Assembly (NCBI GenBank): GCA_001548435.1
Contig: AP017308.1
Location: 1,311,030-1,375,029 of the forward strand
DNA from: Leptolyngbya sp. NIES-3755
Lineage (GTDB): Bacteria > Cyanobacteriota > Cyanobacteriia > Leptolyngbyales > Leptolyngbyaceae
DNA: 64,000 nucleotides
Reading direction: 5' to 3'
This document shows, one piece after another, positions 33,670 through 43,414 of this stretch; the first letter of the stretch is position 1, and the number at the start of each line of letters is the position of its first letter. The notes under the pieces were generated by a model. It did not search any database. It was not told the origin of the DNA and saw nothing but the letters and a program-made list of their open reading frames with translations. Made by a program: the position numbers and the translations under genes.

Positions 33670-34284
33670 GTGGATTCGACATTCAACACGATTATTGAAC
33701 TGCTTTTAGGAATTAGCTTAAGTGCGGCGGCTGGATTTCGTGTATTTATTCCACTATTAGTCTTAAGTGGTGTCTCAGTCTTTGGACATTACGATTTACC
33801 CACTGATTTCGACTGGATTGAGAGCATTCAAGCGTTTGATCTATTTGCGATCGCAAGTGTTCTCGAAATCGTTGGGTATTCAATTCCCTGGTTTGACCAT
33901 GCACTCGACTTTCTCGCTACTCCTGCCGCGATGATTGCAGGCACGATCGTTGCAGCTTCGGTGGCTCCAGATATGAATCCATTAATTCAATGGACATTAG
34001 CGATCGTGGCGGGTGGTGGAACGGCTGGAATTACAAAATTGCTGACAAATATTCTCAGAGGGACTTCGACAGCGGCATCTGGTGGCTTGACGAATCCGAT
34101 TTTTGCAGCGGTGGAATTAGCGATCGCGCTTCTACTTTCTGTTTTAGCGATCACTGTTCCGGTCATTGCTGGACTTCTCGTGATTGGATTCTTCGGCTTT
34201 GGAATTTATCGGTTTATAAAATTGGTAAACCGTTGGCGCTCTCAGGGCAGAAATAGTTCTCTGCAAACGAATGCTCCAGAGTGA
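33670..34284 (+). CDS. DUF4126-type membrane protein
   Basis: The product is 204 residues from a GTG. It has four or five hydrophobic helices, including LLLGISLSAAAGFRVFIPLLVLSG at the N-terminus and AIALLLSVLAITVPVIAGLLVIGFFGFGIY near the C-terminus. The pattern GLTNPIFAAVE and the overall layout match the DUF4126 family, whose function is unknown. It ends in a short soluble basic tail and converges on a small secreted protein 18 bases away. Confidence 0.78.
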   Translation: MDSTFNTIIELLLGISLSAAAGFRVFIPLLVLSGVSVFGHYDLPTDFDWIESIQAFDLFAIASVLEIVGYSIPWFDHALDFLATPAAMIAGTIVAASVAPDMNPLIQWTLAIVAGGGTAGITKLLTNILRGTSTAASGGLTNPIFAAVELAIALLLSVLAITVPVIAGLLVIGFFGFGIYRFIKLVNRWRSQGRNSSLQTNAPE

Positions 34285-34302
34285 TCTGCCCGTTGAATTG
34301 CT

Positions 34303-34593
34303 TCAATTTCCGCAGACTAACAATCCTTCTTTCACACCATCGGTTCTGGTTTGGACTGTGATCTTCGGTTGCTGACCTGGATAGCAGCGGACTAAAACTC
34401 GATCGCCGCTCCGGGTCATACTTAAAATATGAATCGGTTTACCGCCTAAGACGGCTCGATCGAGTTGTGGAGGAGTTGGCGCAGTTGCGATCGCAGGAAT
34501 TAGACTAGACATCCCAATCAATGTAAGAGTTGATCCGATCGCTAATCCTGAAAAACCACTTAAAATCTTTGACACTAATTTACACCCATTCAA
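34303..34593 (-). CDS. Small secreted protein, function unknown
   Basis: The product is 96 residues. Residues 1-38 form a signal peptide (LVSKILSGFSGLAIGSTLTL up to AIATAP). The mature part is about 58 residues with a Cys pair (VRCYPGQ and LVCGN) that could form a disulfide. I do not recognise the family. The ORF has good codon use and an ordinary start. Confidence 0.6.
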   Translation of the reverse strand: MNGCKLVSKILSGFSGLAIGSTLTLIGMSSLIPAIATAPTPPQLDRAVLGGKPIHILSMTRSGDRVLVRCYPGQQPKITVQTRTDGVKEGLLVCGN

Positions 34594-34724
34594 CTAAAGG
34601 ATTACGGACAGCTTAGATTACATATTGCACTAGGCAATTGTCAATTCTTATCTTTCAGATAAAAGCTTGGAGCGATCAATGAATAATCGCTTGAAAACTT
34701 CGGCTGTCATGGCAACGTCTTATA

Positions 34725-35228
34725 TTATTTCTCAACAATTACCGGAGTCCCGATCGACACTTTTTCAAACAGTGCGACGACATCTTTATTTCGCATCCGA
34801 ATACAGCCATGTGAAACCGCTTGCCCGATTAGTTCTGGCTCATTCGTGCCGTGAAATCCAAGCTGTGTCTTTCCATCCGTCCAGAACCCGATCCAGCGAA
34901 CTCCTAACGGATTATTTGGACCTGGTTGAATAATTCTGCCTGTTCTAAAATTCTTGAAAACTGGATTCACTTCTTTCGAGAACACCTGATATTCTCCTGG
35001 CGGCGTTTCCCATCCTTTTTTCCCAACCGCGATCGCATAATTCGCAATAATCACGTTGCCGTCATACACAAAAACACGTTTCGCCTTTGGGCGTACCACC
35101 AGTCGAATTTGATTCGTTTGCGGTTGAGACAACGTAATTTCAGCCGTTGATCGCCAATCTGGAATCGCGACTGCTTGGGTTTCTCCAAAGACCACCAAAA
35201 CGCCAACTAAAGCAAGAATCCATTTCAT
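34725..35228 (-). CDS. L,D-transpeptidase (YkuD domain)
   Basis: The product is 167 residues from the ATG at 35228, chosen because it gives a signal peptide (MKWILALVGVLVVFGETQAVA); the frame is open further upstream. The YkuD domain starts at LVVRPKAKRVFVYDGN. The active site is complete: LGFHGTNEPE (His) and SHGCIRM (catalytic Cys). It makes 3-3 cross-links in peptidoglycan or attaches proteins to it, in the periplasm. The gene diverges from dnaK across 158 bases. Confidence 0.9.
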   Translation of the reverse strand: MKWILALVGVLVVFGETQAVAIPDWRSTAEITLSQPQTNQIRLVVRPKAKRVFVYDGNVIIANYAIAVGKKGWETPPGEYQVFSKEVNPVFKNFRTGRIIQPGPNNPLGVRWIGFWTDGKTQLGFHGTNEPELIGQAVSHGCIRMRNKDVVALFEKVSIGTPVIVEK

Positions 35229-35386
35229 AGCACTTTTACTTTCACACGCTATTAATATCATTCCGACTGATTCCGCTAAAATTATCAAGCTTCGATCGAC
35301 ACATCTGATCAGGCTGAACAGCGGATGTGGAAGTGACAAGATAGAATAAGTCCAGAAAACCTTATGATCGCAGGCTAGAAAAGCGA

Positions 35387-37906
35387 ATGGGTAGAGTCGT
35401 TGGGATTGACCTGGGAACAACCAACTCGGTCGTGGCAGTCATGGAGGGCGGTAAGCCAGTAGTCATCGCCAATGCCGAAGGGATGAGAACTACGCCGTCG
35501 GTGGTTGGCGTAAATAAAGATGATGAACGTTTGGTCGGACAAATGGCTCGTCGTCAGGCGGTGATGGACCCACAAAATACATTTTTTGAAGTAAAACGCT
35601 TCATGGGACGCAAGTACAGCGAACTCAGTCCTGAATCGAAGCGCGTTCCTTACACCATTCGCAAAGATGAATCGGGCAATATTAAGCTGAAATGCCCCAG
35701 ACTGAAGCGAGATTTTGCGCCTGAAGAGATTTCGGCAATTATTTTGAAGAAGTTAGCCGATGAAGCTGCCCGTTATTTGGGCGAATCTGTGACGGGCGCA
35801 GTGATTACCGTTCCTGCTTATTTCAATGATGCTCAACGGCAGGCGACACGGGATGCCGGACGGATTGCTGGACTCGAAGTGAAGCGGATTTTGAATGAGC
35901 CGACTGCGGCATCGTTGGCGTATGGACTCGATCGAGTTCAAAGCGAAACGATTCTGGTATTCGATCTCGGCGGCGGTACGTTCGATGTTTCGATTCTCGA
36001 TGTCGGAGATGGCGTATTTGAAGTAAAGGCAACCAGCGGCGATACGCAGTTAGGGGGAGCTGAATTTGATAAAAAAATCGTCAACTGGCTTGCAGAACAG
36101 TTTCTAGAACAGGAAGGAATCGATTTACGCAAAGAACGCCAATCGTTACAGCGACTCACCGAAGCGGCAGAAAAAGCGAAAATCGAACTTTCTGGTGTGG
36201 GCGTGACCGAGATTAATTTGCCGTTTATTGCGGCGGATCAAGATGGTCCGAAACACTTAAATGCTCGATTGACTCGATCGCAGTTTGAAGGCTTGTGCGA
36301 AGATCTCCTTTCTCGCTTGAGAAATCCCCTCAGAGAAGCCTTTCGAGATGCAGGACTGTCTCCACGCGATATCGATGAAGTAGTCTTGGTCGGTGGCGGA
36401 ACCCGGATGCCAATGGTTCAAGAAGTGGTTCGATCGCTGATCAATCTCGAACCCAACCAAAACGTGAATCCGGATGAAGTCGTTGCCGTTGGAGCCGCGA
36501 TTCAAGCTGGAATTCTCGCGGGTGAAGTGAAAGACATTCTCTTGCTTGATGTCACTCCGATTTCGGTTGGACTCGAAACGATCGGCGGAATTATGAAGAC
36601 GCTGATTCCTCGTGGCACAACCATTCCAACTCGTCGATCGGATACTTTTTCAACTTCCGAAGACAATCAAACCGTTGTCGAAGTCCACGTCCTACAAGGC
36701 GAACGTCCAATGGCTTCGGGCAATAAATCTTTGGGACGCTTCAAGCTCATGGGCATTCCGCCTGCCCCGCGTGGAATTCCGCAAGTTCAAGTGGCATTTG
36801 ATATTGATGCCAATGGAATTTTGCAAGTAACAGCAATGGATCGCACGACTGGACGTGAACAAAGCATTACGATTCAAGGCGCATCTAACTTAAGTGGGGC
36901 TGAAATTGAACAAATGATCGAGGATGCGAAGCGATACGCGCAACTTGACGAACTCAAGAAAGAGAAAGTTGAGAAACGCAATCGTGCCGAAGCGATGACT
37001 TTCCAAGCCGAACGGCAATTACGAGAAGCGACTTTAGATTTCGGCTTCCAATTCGTTTCGCCCTACCGCAACCGAATCGAGCCACAAGTTCAACGACTCC
37101 GGGAAGCACTCGCAAATAATGACGATCGAGGAATTGATATCGCTGAAGCTGACCTGAAAGACGCGCTCTACGATCTGCAACGCGAAGTCTACGAGCAAAA
37201 CCGACTGGATGAAGGCGAAGGTGGCATCCTCAAATCGATCAAAGACTTCTTCCTCGAAGATGACGACGATTACTATTACGACAATCGCCGCGATTACCGA
37301 GATGATTACTGGAGCGGTGGACGCAGCGGATATGCACTAAATCCGGCTCCTGAACCTCCGTATCGTCCAAATTATCCGCGAGATCCTTACAGTGATCCAT
37401 ACGGTTCTGGAGGTCGATCGACTCCCAGAGATGACTACGGCTCAAGTGGTCGATCGACTCCTCGTGACGATTACGGTTCTGGAGGTCGCTCAACTCCCCG
37501 TGATGATTTTGGTTCCGGTCGTTCTGATTACGGTTCAACTGGACGATCGACCCCTCGCGATGACTCTGGTTCTGGAGGTCGATCGACTCCTCGCGATTCC
37601 GATTTCAACAGCCCGCCCCCTCGTCGGACTTCTGATCCGTATGGAAGCCCTTACGACGATTCCTCCACCCGCGATCGTTCAAGCCGCGATTCCGAATACT
37701 ACGATTACGGCAGTCCTCGCCAAGATCGCACTCCTCGACGCAACGACGATTATGATCCGCCCCGTCGCGATCCTGCTCGTGGTCAATCAGACTATGACTC
37801 GGATTACTACAACGATCAACCGCGTCGAGAAGACACTCCTCGCAAGCGTCCAAACCGTCCCAACTATCAGCAAGACAATTGGGATGACGAAGACGATTGG
37901 CTGTAG
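35387..37906 (+). CDS. dnaK3: Hsp70 chaperone DnaK3 with long repetitive C-terminal tail
   Basis: The product is 839 residues. The nucleotide-binding domain ([67 protein letters not shown]) and the substrate domain up to about residue 510 are intact. Instead of the short EEVD-like end of DnaK2, the protein continues for about 210 residues rich in D, R, Y, S and P. At residues 670-740 this tail holds five GRSTPRD units about a dozen residues apart. The sequence, the tail and the dnaJ gene downstream fit the cyanobacterial DnaK3 class, reported to associate with thylakoid membranes. No CIRCE element was found upstream. Confidence 0.9.
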   Translation: MGRVVGIDLGTTNSVVAVMEGGKPVVIANAEGMRTTPSVVGVNKDDERLVGQMARRQAVMDPQNTFFEVKRFMGRKYSELSPESKRVPYTIRKDESGNIKLKCPRLKRDFAPEEISAIILKKLADEAARYLGESVTGAVITVPAYFNDAQRQATRDAGRIAGLEVKRILNEPTAASLAYGLDRVQSETILVFDLGGGTFDVSILDVGDGVFEVKATSGDTQLGGAEFDKKIVNWLAEQFLEQEGIDLRKERQSLQRLTEAAEKAKIELSGVGVTEINLPFIAADQDGPKHLNARLTRSQFEGLCEDLLSRLRNPLREAFRDAGLSPRDIDEVVLVGGGTRMPMVQEVVRSLINLEPNQNVNPDEVVAVGAAIQAGILAGEVKDILLLDVTPISVGLETIGGIMKTLIPRGTTIPTRRSDTFSTSEDNQTVVEVHVLQGERPMASGNKSLGRFKLMGIPPAPRGIPQVQVAFDIDANGILQVTAMDRTTGREQSITIQGASNLSGAEIEQMIEDAKRYAQLDELKKEKVEKRNRAEAMTFQAERQLREATLDFGFQFVSPYRNRIEPQVQRLREALANNDDRGIDIAEADLKDALYDLQREVYEQNRLDEGEGGILKSIKDFFLEDDDDYYYDNRRDYRDDYWSGGRSGYALNPAPEPPYRPNYPRDPYSDPYGSGGRSTPRDDYGSSGRSTPRDDYGSGGRSTPRDDFGSGRSDYGSTGRSTPRDDSGSGGRSTPRDSDFNSPPPRRTSDPYGSPYDDSSTRDRSSRDSEYYDYGSPRQDRTPRRNDDYDPPRRDPARGQSDYDSDYYNDQPRREDTPRKRPNRPNYQQDNWDDEDDWL
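37397..37602 (+). repeat. Tandem coding repeat (GRSTPRD units) in dnaK3
   Basis: Five imperfect units of about 36 bases encode GRSTPRD flanked by D, Y, G and S residues. One degenerate unit ([10 protein letters not shown]) interrupts the array. The near-identity of neighbouring units suggests slippage or unequal crossing-over, so copy number may differ between strains. Confidence 0.8.
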
Positions 37907-38001
37907 ACCATTCGGGACGAAGAGAAGTGCGCTGAATCTTGGAAACAGTGTTACACTCTAGTCCCTGAGCTTTCTCCCTATCTTTCTACTGCTGTTTTCC
38001 T

Positions 38002-38991
38002 ATGCAAAGTTTCCGCAATTATTACGAGATTTTGGGCGTTGCGAATGATGCGTCGGCTGATGAAATTAAGCGATCGTATCGACGATTGGCGCGGCAATAT
38101 CACCCGGATCTCAATCCCGGAAATAAAGCAGCGGAAGATAAATTTAAAGCGTTGGGAGAAGCGTATGGTGTGTTGTCAGATCCAGTCAAGCGATCGCAGT
38201 ACGACGAATACGGTGGCTTCTGGAAACAGAGCGGCTTTCAGTCTGGTCGCAGAGGACGAAACGATAAGCCGAATTTTACGAACGACTTTAATAAGTTCTT
38301 CGAGGAAGTTCTGAGTCGGAAAACGACTCCTCCGGAACCCGAATTCGATCCGGTTCCCCGTCGCACTCAGACGACTCGAACCGCTCGCACTGCGCCACCC
38401 CCTCCGCCCAGAGAAGAAGCCAATCCATTCCGTCCAGGAACCTCGAAAGAAAGCTATACGGTAAGACCCCCGAAACCCAAGCGAGATGCAGAAGCCCGAT
38501 TAACTGTTCCGTTAGAAAAAGCTTATTCCGGCGGACGGGAGCGGATTCGACTCGAAGATGGTCGATCGCTAGAAGTCGATATGCCGCCCGCAATGATCAC
38601 AGGGCAAAAAGTCCGTCTGAGAGAACAGGGCGTAAACGGTGGCGATCTTTATCTCAAAATCGACGTGTCGCCGCATCCGTTCTTCAAGCTCGAAGGATTA
38701 GATATTAGCTGTAAATTGCCGATCACACCGAGTGAAGCGGTTTTGGGTGCGCCTGTTGAAGTGCCAACTTTAGACGGCTTGGTGAAAATGGTGATTCCAG
38801 CAGGAGTCCGATCGGGACAGCGATTAAGACTGGCAAATAAAGGCTATCCCGATGCAAATGGCGATCGAGGCGATCAAATTGTCGAAATTGCGATCGTGAT
38901 TCCGAAAGAGTTGAGCGAACAGGAACGCGAACTTTACGAGAAATTGCGGCAGGCTGAAACCTTCAATCCTCGTAAAGATTTACCCGTTTAG
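38002..38991 (+). CDS. dnaJ: DnaJ chaperone (type II/III, DnaK3 partner)
   Basis: The product is 329 residues. The J-domain occupies residues 5-70 ([23 protein letters not shown] in [10 protein letters not shown]). A basic and proline-rich linker covers 80-165. The DnaJ C-terminal peptide-binding domain runs from 170 to 315 ([56 protein letters not shown]). There is no CxxCxGxG zinc region, so it is CbpA-like rather than type I. It lies 95 bases after dnaK3 and probably belongs to the same operon. Confidence 0.92.
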   Translation: MQSFRNYYEILGVANDASADEIKRSYRRLARQYHPDLNPGNKAAEDKFKALGEAYGVLSDPVKRSQYDEYGGFWKQSGFQSGRRGRNDKPNFTNDFNKFFEEVLSRKTTPPEPEFDPVPRRTQTTRTARTAPPPPPREEANPFRPGTSKESYTVRPPKPKRDAEARLTVPLEKAYSGGRERIRLEDGRSLEVDMPPAMITGQKVRLREQGVNGGDLYLKIDVSPHPFFKLEGLDISCKLPITPSEAVLGAPVEVPTLDGLVKMVIPAGVRSGQRLRLANKGYPDANGDRGDQIVEIAIVIPKELSEQERELYEKLRQAETFNPRKDLPV

Positions 38992-39194
38992 TCTTCAGGG
39001 AGAATCCATTTTGTAGGCGCTGATGCTCGTTCGAGCGCTTTTTTTCGTACCGCTTCATCTGCCATTTCCAGCAGTTTATCAAGGGGCGTGTCGCTAATAA
39101 ATTGGCTGGCTTGTTCGGTATATTCGCGATTCGGGCATTCATCGCCCAGAACACAGCCGTTTTGGCACATTTCAGCGCAATTAATTTCCGTCAT
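38988..39194 (-). CDS. Small Cys-rich conserved protein
   Basis: The product is 68 residues with three clustered cysteines and a fourth nearby: [21 protein letters not shown] (Cys 6, 10, 14, 20). This looks like a metal- or Fe-S-binding knot followed by a helix ([19 protein letters not shown]). I do not recognise a named family, though small cyanobacterial proteins of this kind are common. Its stop shares the tetranucleotide TTAG with the stop of dnaJ on the other strand. Confidence 0.68.
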   Translation of the reverse strand: MTEINCAEMCQNGCVLGDECPNREYTEQASQFISDTPLDKLLEMADEAVRKKALERASAPTKWILPED

Positions 39195-39304
39195 AGGTTT
39201 CTCCAGAGTCTTTCATCGTGTGTTCTCACTGTAGGCAATTCGCCCGATTGTTATTTTAACGGGTGAGCGCGATCGTACTTCTTCCCTCTAGAGAATCGCG
39301 ATCG

Positions 39305-39637
39305 CTAACTTCCCAGTTTGAACGCTTCAAGAAATAAGCTGTAAATCACTCCAAGCTTGAGCGCATTCAACACTTCAGCGATCAGCATTCGTCGAAATCG
39401 TAAATTGCCACCATACGTAAATCGGCTCACGACTTCAGTTCCCAGCAAAATCACAAATGCCTCAACGATATCGAGTTCTGCTTTTTGTCCCGCGCTGGTT
39501 GAAATCGCACTGCCCAAGAAAAAGCCCAAGAGTAGCCCGATAATGAGCAAAGAGGTACGCCGCCAAGGATTGCGAAAGAACTGATTTAATTGTCCTGCTG
39601 TCGTATCCACGATCGTACTCAGCCGCGTATTCTGCAT
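39305..39637 (-). CDS. ycf20: Ycf20-like protein (DUF565)
   Basis: The product is 110 residues with two or three hydrophobic segments (LLIIGLLLGFFLGSAIS and VEAFVILLGTEVVSRF). The N-terminal pattern TTAGQLNQFFRNPWRR and the later NLRFRRMLIAEVLNALKLG match the Ycf20 family, found in cyanobacteria and plastids and linked in plants and algae to energy-dependent quenching. It diverges from the next gene with 29 bases between. Confidence 0.85.
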   Translation of the reverse strand: MQNTRLSTIVDTTAGQLNQFFRNPWRRTSLLIIGLLLGFFLGSAISTSAGQKAELDIVEAFVILLGTEVVSRFTYGGNLRFRRMLIAEVLNALKLGVIYSLFLEAFKLGS

Positions 39638-39666
39638 AATTCAATTGCCCCAACTCTTTCACCAGT

Positions 39667-40872
39667 ATGCGAACTCTTGCCGAAATTAATCAAAAAATTG
39701 AGCGTGGTCAAGCGATCGTTCGCACGGTTGAACAAGTGAAAGCCCAAGTCGCAGAAATGGGAGTCACCGAAACGGCAAAATTAGTCGATATTGTCACGAC
39801 CGGAACGTTCGAGCCGATGGAAGCTTCCGGAGCAATTCTCAACTTGGGACAAACTGATCCGCCGATCAAGATTCGACAGTGCTGGCTCGATGGAGTGCCT
39901 GCTTATGCGGGATTTGGAGCAGTGGATTTGTATTTGGGCGCATCTCAGCTAGTGGAATATCCGACCGGAGGAGAACCGCTTGATAATGACGATCGAGAAT
40001 CCCCAGAAGTCAGGCAACGACAACGCGGTGGGGGTCATGTAATCGAAGATTTGATCGCGGGAAAATCGGTGAACTTAAGAGCGATCGGACAAGTGACTGA
40101 CTGTTATCCTCGATCGTCGTTTGAAACCACGATTACTCGCGACACGATTAATCAGTTCTATCTGTTCAATCCGCGCAATCTCTATCAAAATTTTATTGTT
40201 GGGGTGAACGGTGGCGATCGACCTTTATTCACGTATCTCGGCGCACTTCAACCTCAACTCGGAAATGCCGTCTTTTCCAATCCAGGTGCAATTTCTCCTT
40301 TATTGAACGATCCAGATTTGCAACTCATTGGAATCGGTTCGCGAATCTTTCTTGGTGGCGGAATTGGTTATGTGGCGTGGGAAGGAACGCAGCATTTCCC
40401 ACTTCAGAAACGCTTGCCGAATCGAACGCCGATCGGTCCTGCTTCTACGCTGGCACTGATTGGAGATGCGAAACAAATGGATGCCAGATGGGTTCGCGGT
40501 TGCTATTTTCGCGGATATGGCTCTTCTTTAATGCTCGGTGTTGGAATTCCGTTACCTGTACTAAATGAAGAAGTAATTGTGCGATGTGCTGTTCGTGATA
40601 AGGATCTTGTTGCACCGATCGTAGATTTTTCGATTCCTCGTCGTGTACGTCCAACATTCGGATTGGTAAGCTACGCTCAATTGAAATCCGGGCGCTTAAC
40701 GATCGATGGAAAATCCGTTCGTGTCGCTCCCCTTGCCAGCATTTATCTATCCCGCCAAGTTGCTCTAGAGTTGAAAAGCTGGATCGAAGCTGGAACGTTT
40801 ACTTTGACCGAAGCCGTTTCACCGATTCCTATCGATCGAACTTTTATTCCTCAAGATATGCGCGGGAGTTAA
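39667..40872 (+). CDS. Homocysteine biosynthesis-type protein (DUF39)
   Basis: The product is 401 residues with the pattern of the DUF39/HcyBio family (archaeal MA1821): AEINQKIERGQAIVRTVEQ, VDIVTTGTFEPMEASGAILN, LGQTDPPIKIRQCWLDGVPAYAG, GGGHVIEDLIAGK and QVTDCYPRSSFETTI. The archaeal protein takes part in making homocysteine from aspartate semialdehyde with a sulfur carrier. From memory it uses two cysteines; the second, Cys146 in TDCYPR, is present here, but the position of the first (MCSSG in the archaeal protein) is MEASG. It has no C-terminal CBS or ferredoxin domain. The next gene starts two bases after the stop. Confidence 0.82.
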   Translation: MRTLAEINQKIERGQAIVRTVEQVKAQVAEMGVTETAKLVDIVTTGTFEPMEASGAILNLGQTDPPIKIRQCWLDGVPAYAGFGAVDLYLGASQLVEYPTGGEPLDNDDRESPEVRQRQRGGGHVIEDLIAGKSVNLRAIGQVTDCYPRSSFETTITRDTINQFYLFNPRNLYQNFIVGVNGGDRPLFTYLGALQPQLGNAVFSNPGAISPLLNDPDLQLIGIGSRIFLGGGIGYVAWEGTQHFPLQKRLPNRTPIGPASTLALIGDAKQMDARWVRGCYFRGYGSSLMLGVGIPLPVLNEEVIVRCAVRDKDLVAPIVDFSIPRRVRPTFGLVSYAQLKSGRLTIDGKSVRVAPLASIYLSRQVALELKSWIEAGTFTLTEAVSPIPIDRTFIPQDMRGS

Positions 40873-40874
40873 CG

Positions 40875-41729
40875 ATGTTCGCAAATATTCGAGGCACACA
40901 AATCTATTTCGATATCGAAGGCGCTGGACTGGTTCCAGATGGAGATCGAATGCGTGAAAAGCCGATCGCATTTCTCATCCATGGTGGTCCCGGAGCCGAT
41001 CACAGTTCTTACAAACCGACCTTTTCTGCACTCAGCGACAAGATGCAACTCGTCTACTTCGATCATCGTGGACAAGGACGATCGGCAAGGGGCGACAAGT
41101 CCAAATACACGCTCGATGAAAATGTCGAGGACATGGAAGCACTCAGACAACATCTGGGACTGGGAAAAATTATTGCGATCGGTGGTTCTTACGGTGGAAT
41201 GGTCGCGCTCACGTATGCAACTCGCTACCCACAAAATCTTTCACACTTAATCGTCATCGCCACTGTTCCCGATTTTCGCTTTCTCAAACGCGCTCAGGAA
41301 ATTTTGCAAGAACGTGGTACACCCGAACAGATTGCGATCGCCCAATACCTCTGGAACGGTAATTTTGAATCGGAAGAACAGTTGGGCGAATATTTCCGCA
41401 TCATGCACTCGCTCTACTCGTACACAGCTGATCCGACTAAAACCGTGAAGTCACGAACTATTTTATCGATCGATGCCATCAACGAAGCTTTTGGCGGATT
41501 TTTGCGCTCTTACAATGTTCTCGATCGACTCCACAAAATCACCGTTCCTACTCTAGTGATTGCAGGTCGGTACGATTGGATTTGTCCGCCCGAATTTTCT
41601 GAAGAGATTGCTAGAGCAATTCCAAAATCGGATTTGAGAATTTTTGAAAATAGCGGTCACTTAATTCGCGTCGATGAACCCGAAGTATTGCTTGATACGA
41701 TTGCAGGATTCATCCAAAAAAATAAATAG
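40875..41729 (+). CDS. Alpha/beta hydrolase, proline iminopeptidase-like (S33)
   Basis: The product is 284 residues. HGGPGADHSSYKP forms the oxyanion region, Ser105 in GGSYGG is the nucleophile, Asp is in AGRYDWICPPE and His in NSGHLIRVDEPE. The family includes proline iminopeptidases and related ester or lactone hydrolases; HGGPG favours the iminopeptidase-like branch. It is coupled to the DUF39 gene (two-base gap). No signal peptide is seen, so it acts in the cytoplasm. Confidence 0.87.
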   Translation: MFANIRGTQIYFDIEGAGLVPDGDRMREKPIAFLIHGGPGADHSSYKPTFSALSDKMQLVYFDHRGQGRSARGDKSKYTLDENVEDMEALRQHLGLGKIIAIGGSYGGMVALTYATRYPQNLSHLIVIATVPDFRFLKRAQEILQERGTPEQIAIAQYLWNGNFESEEQLGEYFRIMHSLYSYTADPTKTVKSRTILSIDAINEAFGGFLRSYNVLDRLHKITVPTLVIAGRYDWICPPEFSEEIARAIPKSDLRIFENSGHLIRVDEPEVLLDTIAGFIQKNK

Positions 41730-41750
41730 GGGCGACCCGAAGACCGCCCC
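41729..41750 (-). terminator. Rho-independent terminator for the proline-rich protein gene
   Basis: GGGGCG (41729-41734) pairs with CGCCCC (41745-41750) around a ten-base loop. Read on the minus strand the stem is followed by TATTTATTTTTTT, a good terminator tail. The stem overlaps the stop region of the convergent hydrolase gene. Confidence 0.7.
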
Positions 41751-41757
41751 GCTCAAC

Positions 41758-42825
41758 CTATGATTCACTGACTGCGTTATCTGTACTCCCCTCAGCCCGA
41801 CGCTTCACAGGCTTAGGTAGAGGTTCCGTTCTCCGGGGCGCTTCTGGCTGAGCCGCCTGACTTGGCGGTCTACGATCGCGATCTCCCCCACCCGGACGCG
41901 GGCTAAACGGTCTGCGTCCACCGCCGCCACCGGGACGACCACCACCCGGACGACCGAACGATCGACCCCGCGCCAGTTCTTCTTTCGACTTCTTCCGAGG
42001 TGGAATCATGCCGATCGATTTCGCGCTCTTGATCACGAGATCGGGACCTTCACGCTGCACATTCAACTCCCAAAAGTAGCCAACCACTTTTCCGGTTAGC
42101 TCCCCGTTGAGTTTCAGCTTAAAAGACTTCGCTTTATCGTCTTTCTTGCGTGGGGCTTGATTGATCTTCACCACCACAGATTTCTCTTCGGGCGTGTGAA
42201 AAATCACTTCACCGCGAATCGAGAAATAGTTATCTTCAACCTCTGAAGAAGGCAGATAATCTGGTGTTTCGGTCTCTTCGGTCTCTTCATCGGGCTTGCT
42301 GAGGTTTTCAGGCTCCCAAACCCCGACGATCTGAACGTGTAGATCTTCCTGTTTCTCGCGAGTGCGGGGATACACCACCCAAAGATGCTCTTGTTCGAGA
42401 TCCAGGTGATTTTTCACTAAACTCATGACTCGACCGAGCAAGACTGCCTCGATCGTCGTTCCATCCGCGGTCTTCATTTCGCCACGAGTGAACTGTTCTT
42501 CCGAGGCGGTGTATCGACCGCGCAATAGACCGATCGCACGATACTGCATCGGCTCACTCGGTGCGGGAATCGGTTGCTGTCTCAAACTTGCTGGATCAAA
42601 CACTTCCTCTGGTTCCGGTTCCGGGGGCGTTTCAGCCACTGGAGGAGGTGGAGGAGGGGCAGCCGCAGGTTGAGGACGTGCCACAGGGCGAACCAGAGGA
42701 CGCTGGGCAGTCGGAGGCTTCGGTTCAGATGCGTCTGAGGATTGGGGCATGGCAGAGCCTTCAGCCGCATTTTCAGCGGCATAGGATTTAGGAGGCTGGA
42801 GTGGGCGGTTCGGCAAAGGACTCAT
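41758..42825 (-). CDS. Proline-rich conserved protein with RGG-like C-terminus
   Basis: The product is 355 residues. Residues 1-85 are proline- and alanine-rich and low in complexity. A folded core spans about 95-270 (QYRAIGLLRGRYTASEEQF, AVLLGRVMSLVKNHLDLEQEHLW, FSIRGEVIFHTPEEKSVVVKI, FKLKLNGELTGKVVGYFWEL). Residues 270-355 are basic and glycine-rich (GRPGGGRPGGGGGRRPF) and resemble RNA-binding RGG tails. I recognise it only as a conserved cyanobacterial protein of unknown function. A role in RNA binding or in a condensate is inference from the tail. Confidence 0.72.
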   Translation of the reverse strand: MSPLPNRPLQPPKSYAAENAAEGSAMPQSSDASEPKPPTAQRPLVRPVARPQPAAAPPPPPPVAETPPEPEPEEVFDPASLRQQPIPAPSEPMQYRAIGLLRGRYTASEEQFTRGEMKTADGTTIEAVLLGRVMSLVKNHLDLEQEHLWVVYPRTREKQEDLHVQIVGVWEPENLSKPDEETEETETPDYLPSSEVEDNYFSIRGEVIFHTPEEKSVVVKINQAPRKKDDKAKSFKLKLNGELTGKVVGYFWELNVQREGPDLVIKSAKSIGMIPPRKKSKEELARGRSFGRPGGGRPGGGGGRRPFSPRPGGGDRDRRPPSQAAQPEAPRRTEPLPKPVKRRAEGSTDNAVSES

Positions 42826-43414
42826 AGGCTGTCATCGTCACAGGCTGAGGGCAAAAGCAATCAGTCGCTTATTGTACTGAATGCAGGCTGTCTTTCAAGA
42901 ATCCGAACGCTTTTTTACTGGTTTACAAAAAACTTAATCCAGGTTGCGCGATTTTCGGAGTCTTCAGAATTCCTATGCAAGTGCCATACTGAAAAATACG
43001 GCAATCCATAGAACTTCTTCTTAGCATCTCTGGCATTGCGTCAGCAATAACACTATGCCTATGATACTGATTTCTAATCCGGTGTCTGACAGTTTGTGTT
43101 ACTGATAATCTTAAGATTTCCCGTGATTTATGGCAGATCAACATGCTAAATTCTGCCTTTCGGGAGTTTCGATATTCCGATATTGAAATCTATCGCAGAG
43201 TAGAGCGGATAGAACCAATCTTCCGGTAGGGTCAACCGCACTGCTGTCCTTATCGAAAAGCGCGTTAAAATTTGTAAATAAGAGATTCATGTAGCTCCGT
43301 AGACGATCTCAGGAATCTTTCGGAAATTGATCGTCGTCTTCATGAAGAGTTTATATGTCATCGCTTCATCATTTCTATTGCTTCGCTCCCTTATTAGTCG
43401 GGTGAGTTTGTTCC
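42826..43414. other. Long intergenic region, 589 bases, with a possible promoter
   Basis: I find no convincing ORF, tRNA or repeat. TTGCGT (43036-43041) and TATGAT (43060-43065), 18 bases apart on the plus strand, could be a sigma-70-type promoter for the exporter operon with a 340-base leader. A small RNA or a long 5' UTR is possible but not shown. Confidence 0.3.

Noticed and set aside
34667-34933. Plus-strand ORF of 88 codons overlapping the L,D-transpeptidase gene
   Set aside because: It lies antisense to the active-site region of a certain gene and has no family pattern.
35229-35386. CIRCE heat-shock operator upstream of dnaK3
   Set aside because: No TTAGCACTC-type inverted repeat is present in the intergenic region.
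37239-37961. Long ORFs in other frames across the dnaK3 repeats
   Set aside because: Repetitive coding DNA leaves alternative frames open; the dnaK3 frame is certain.
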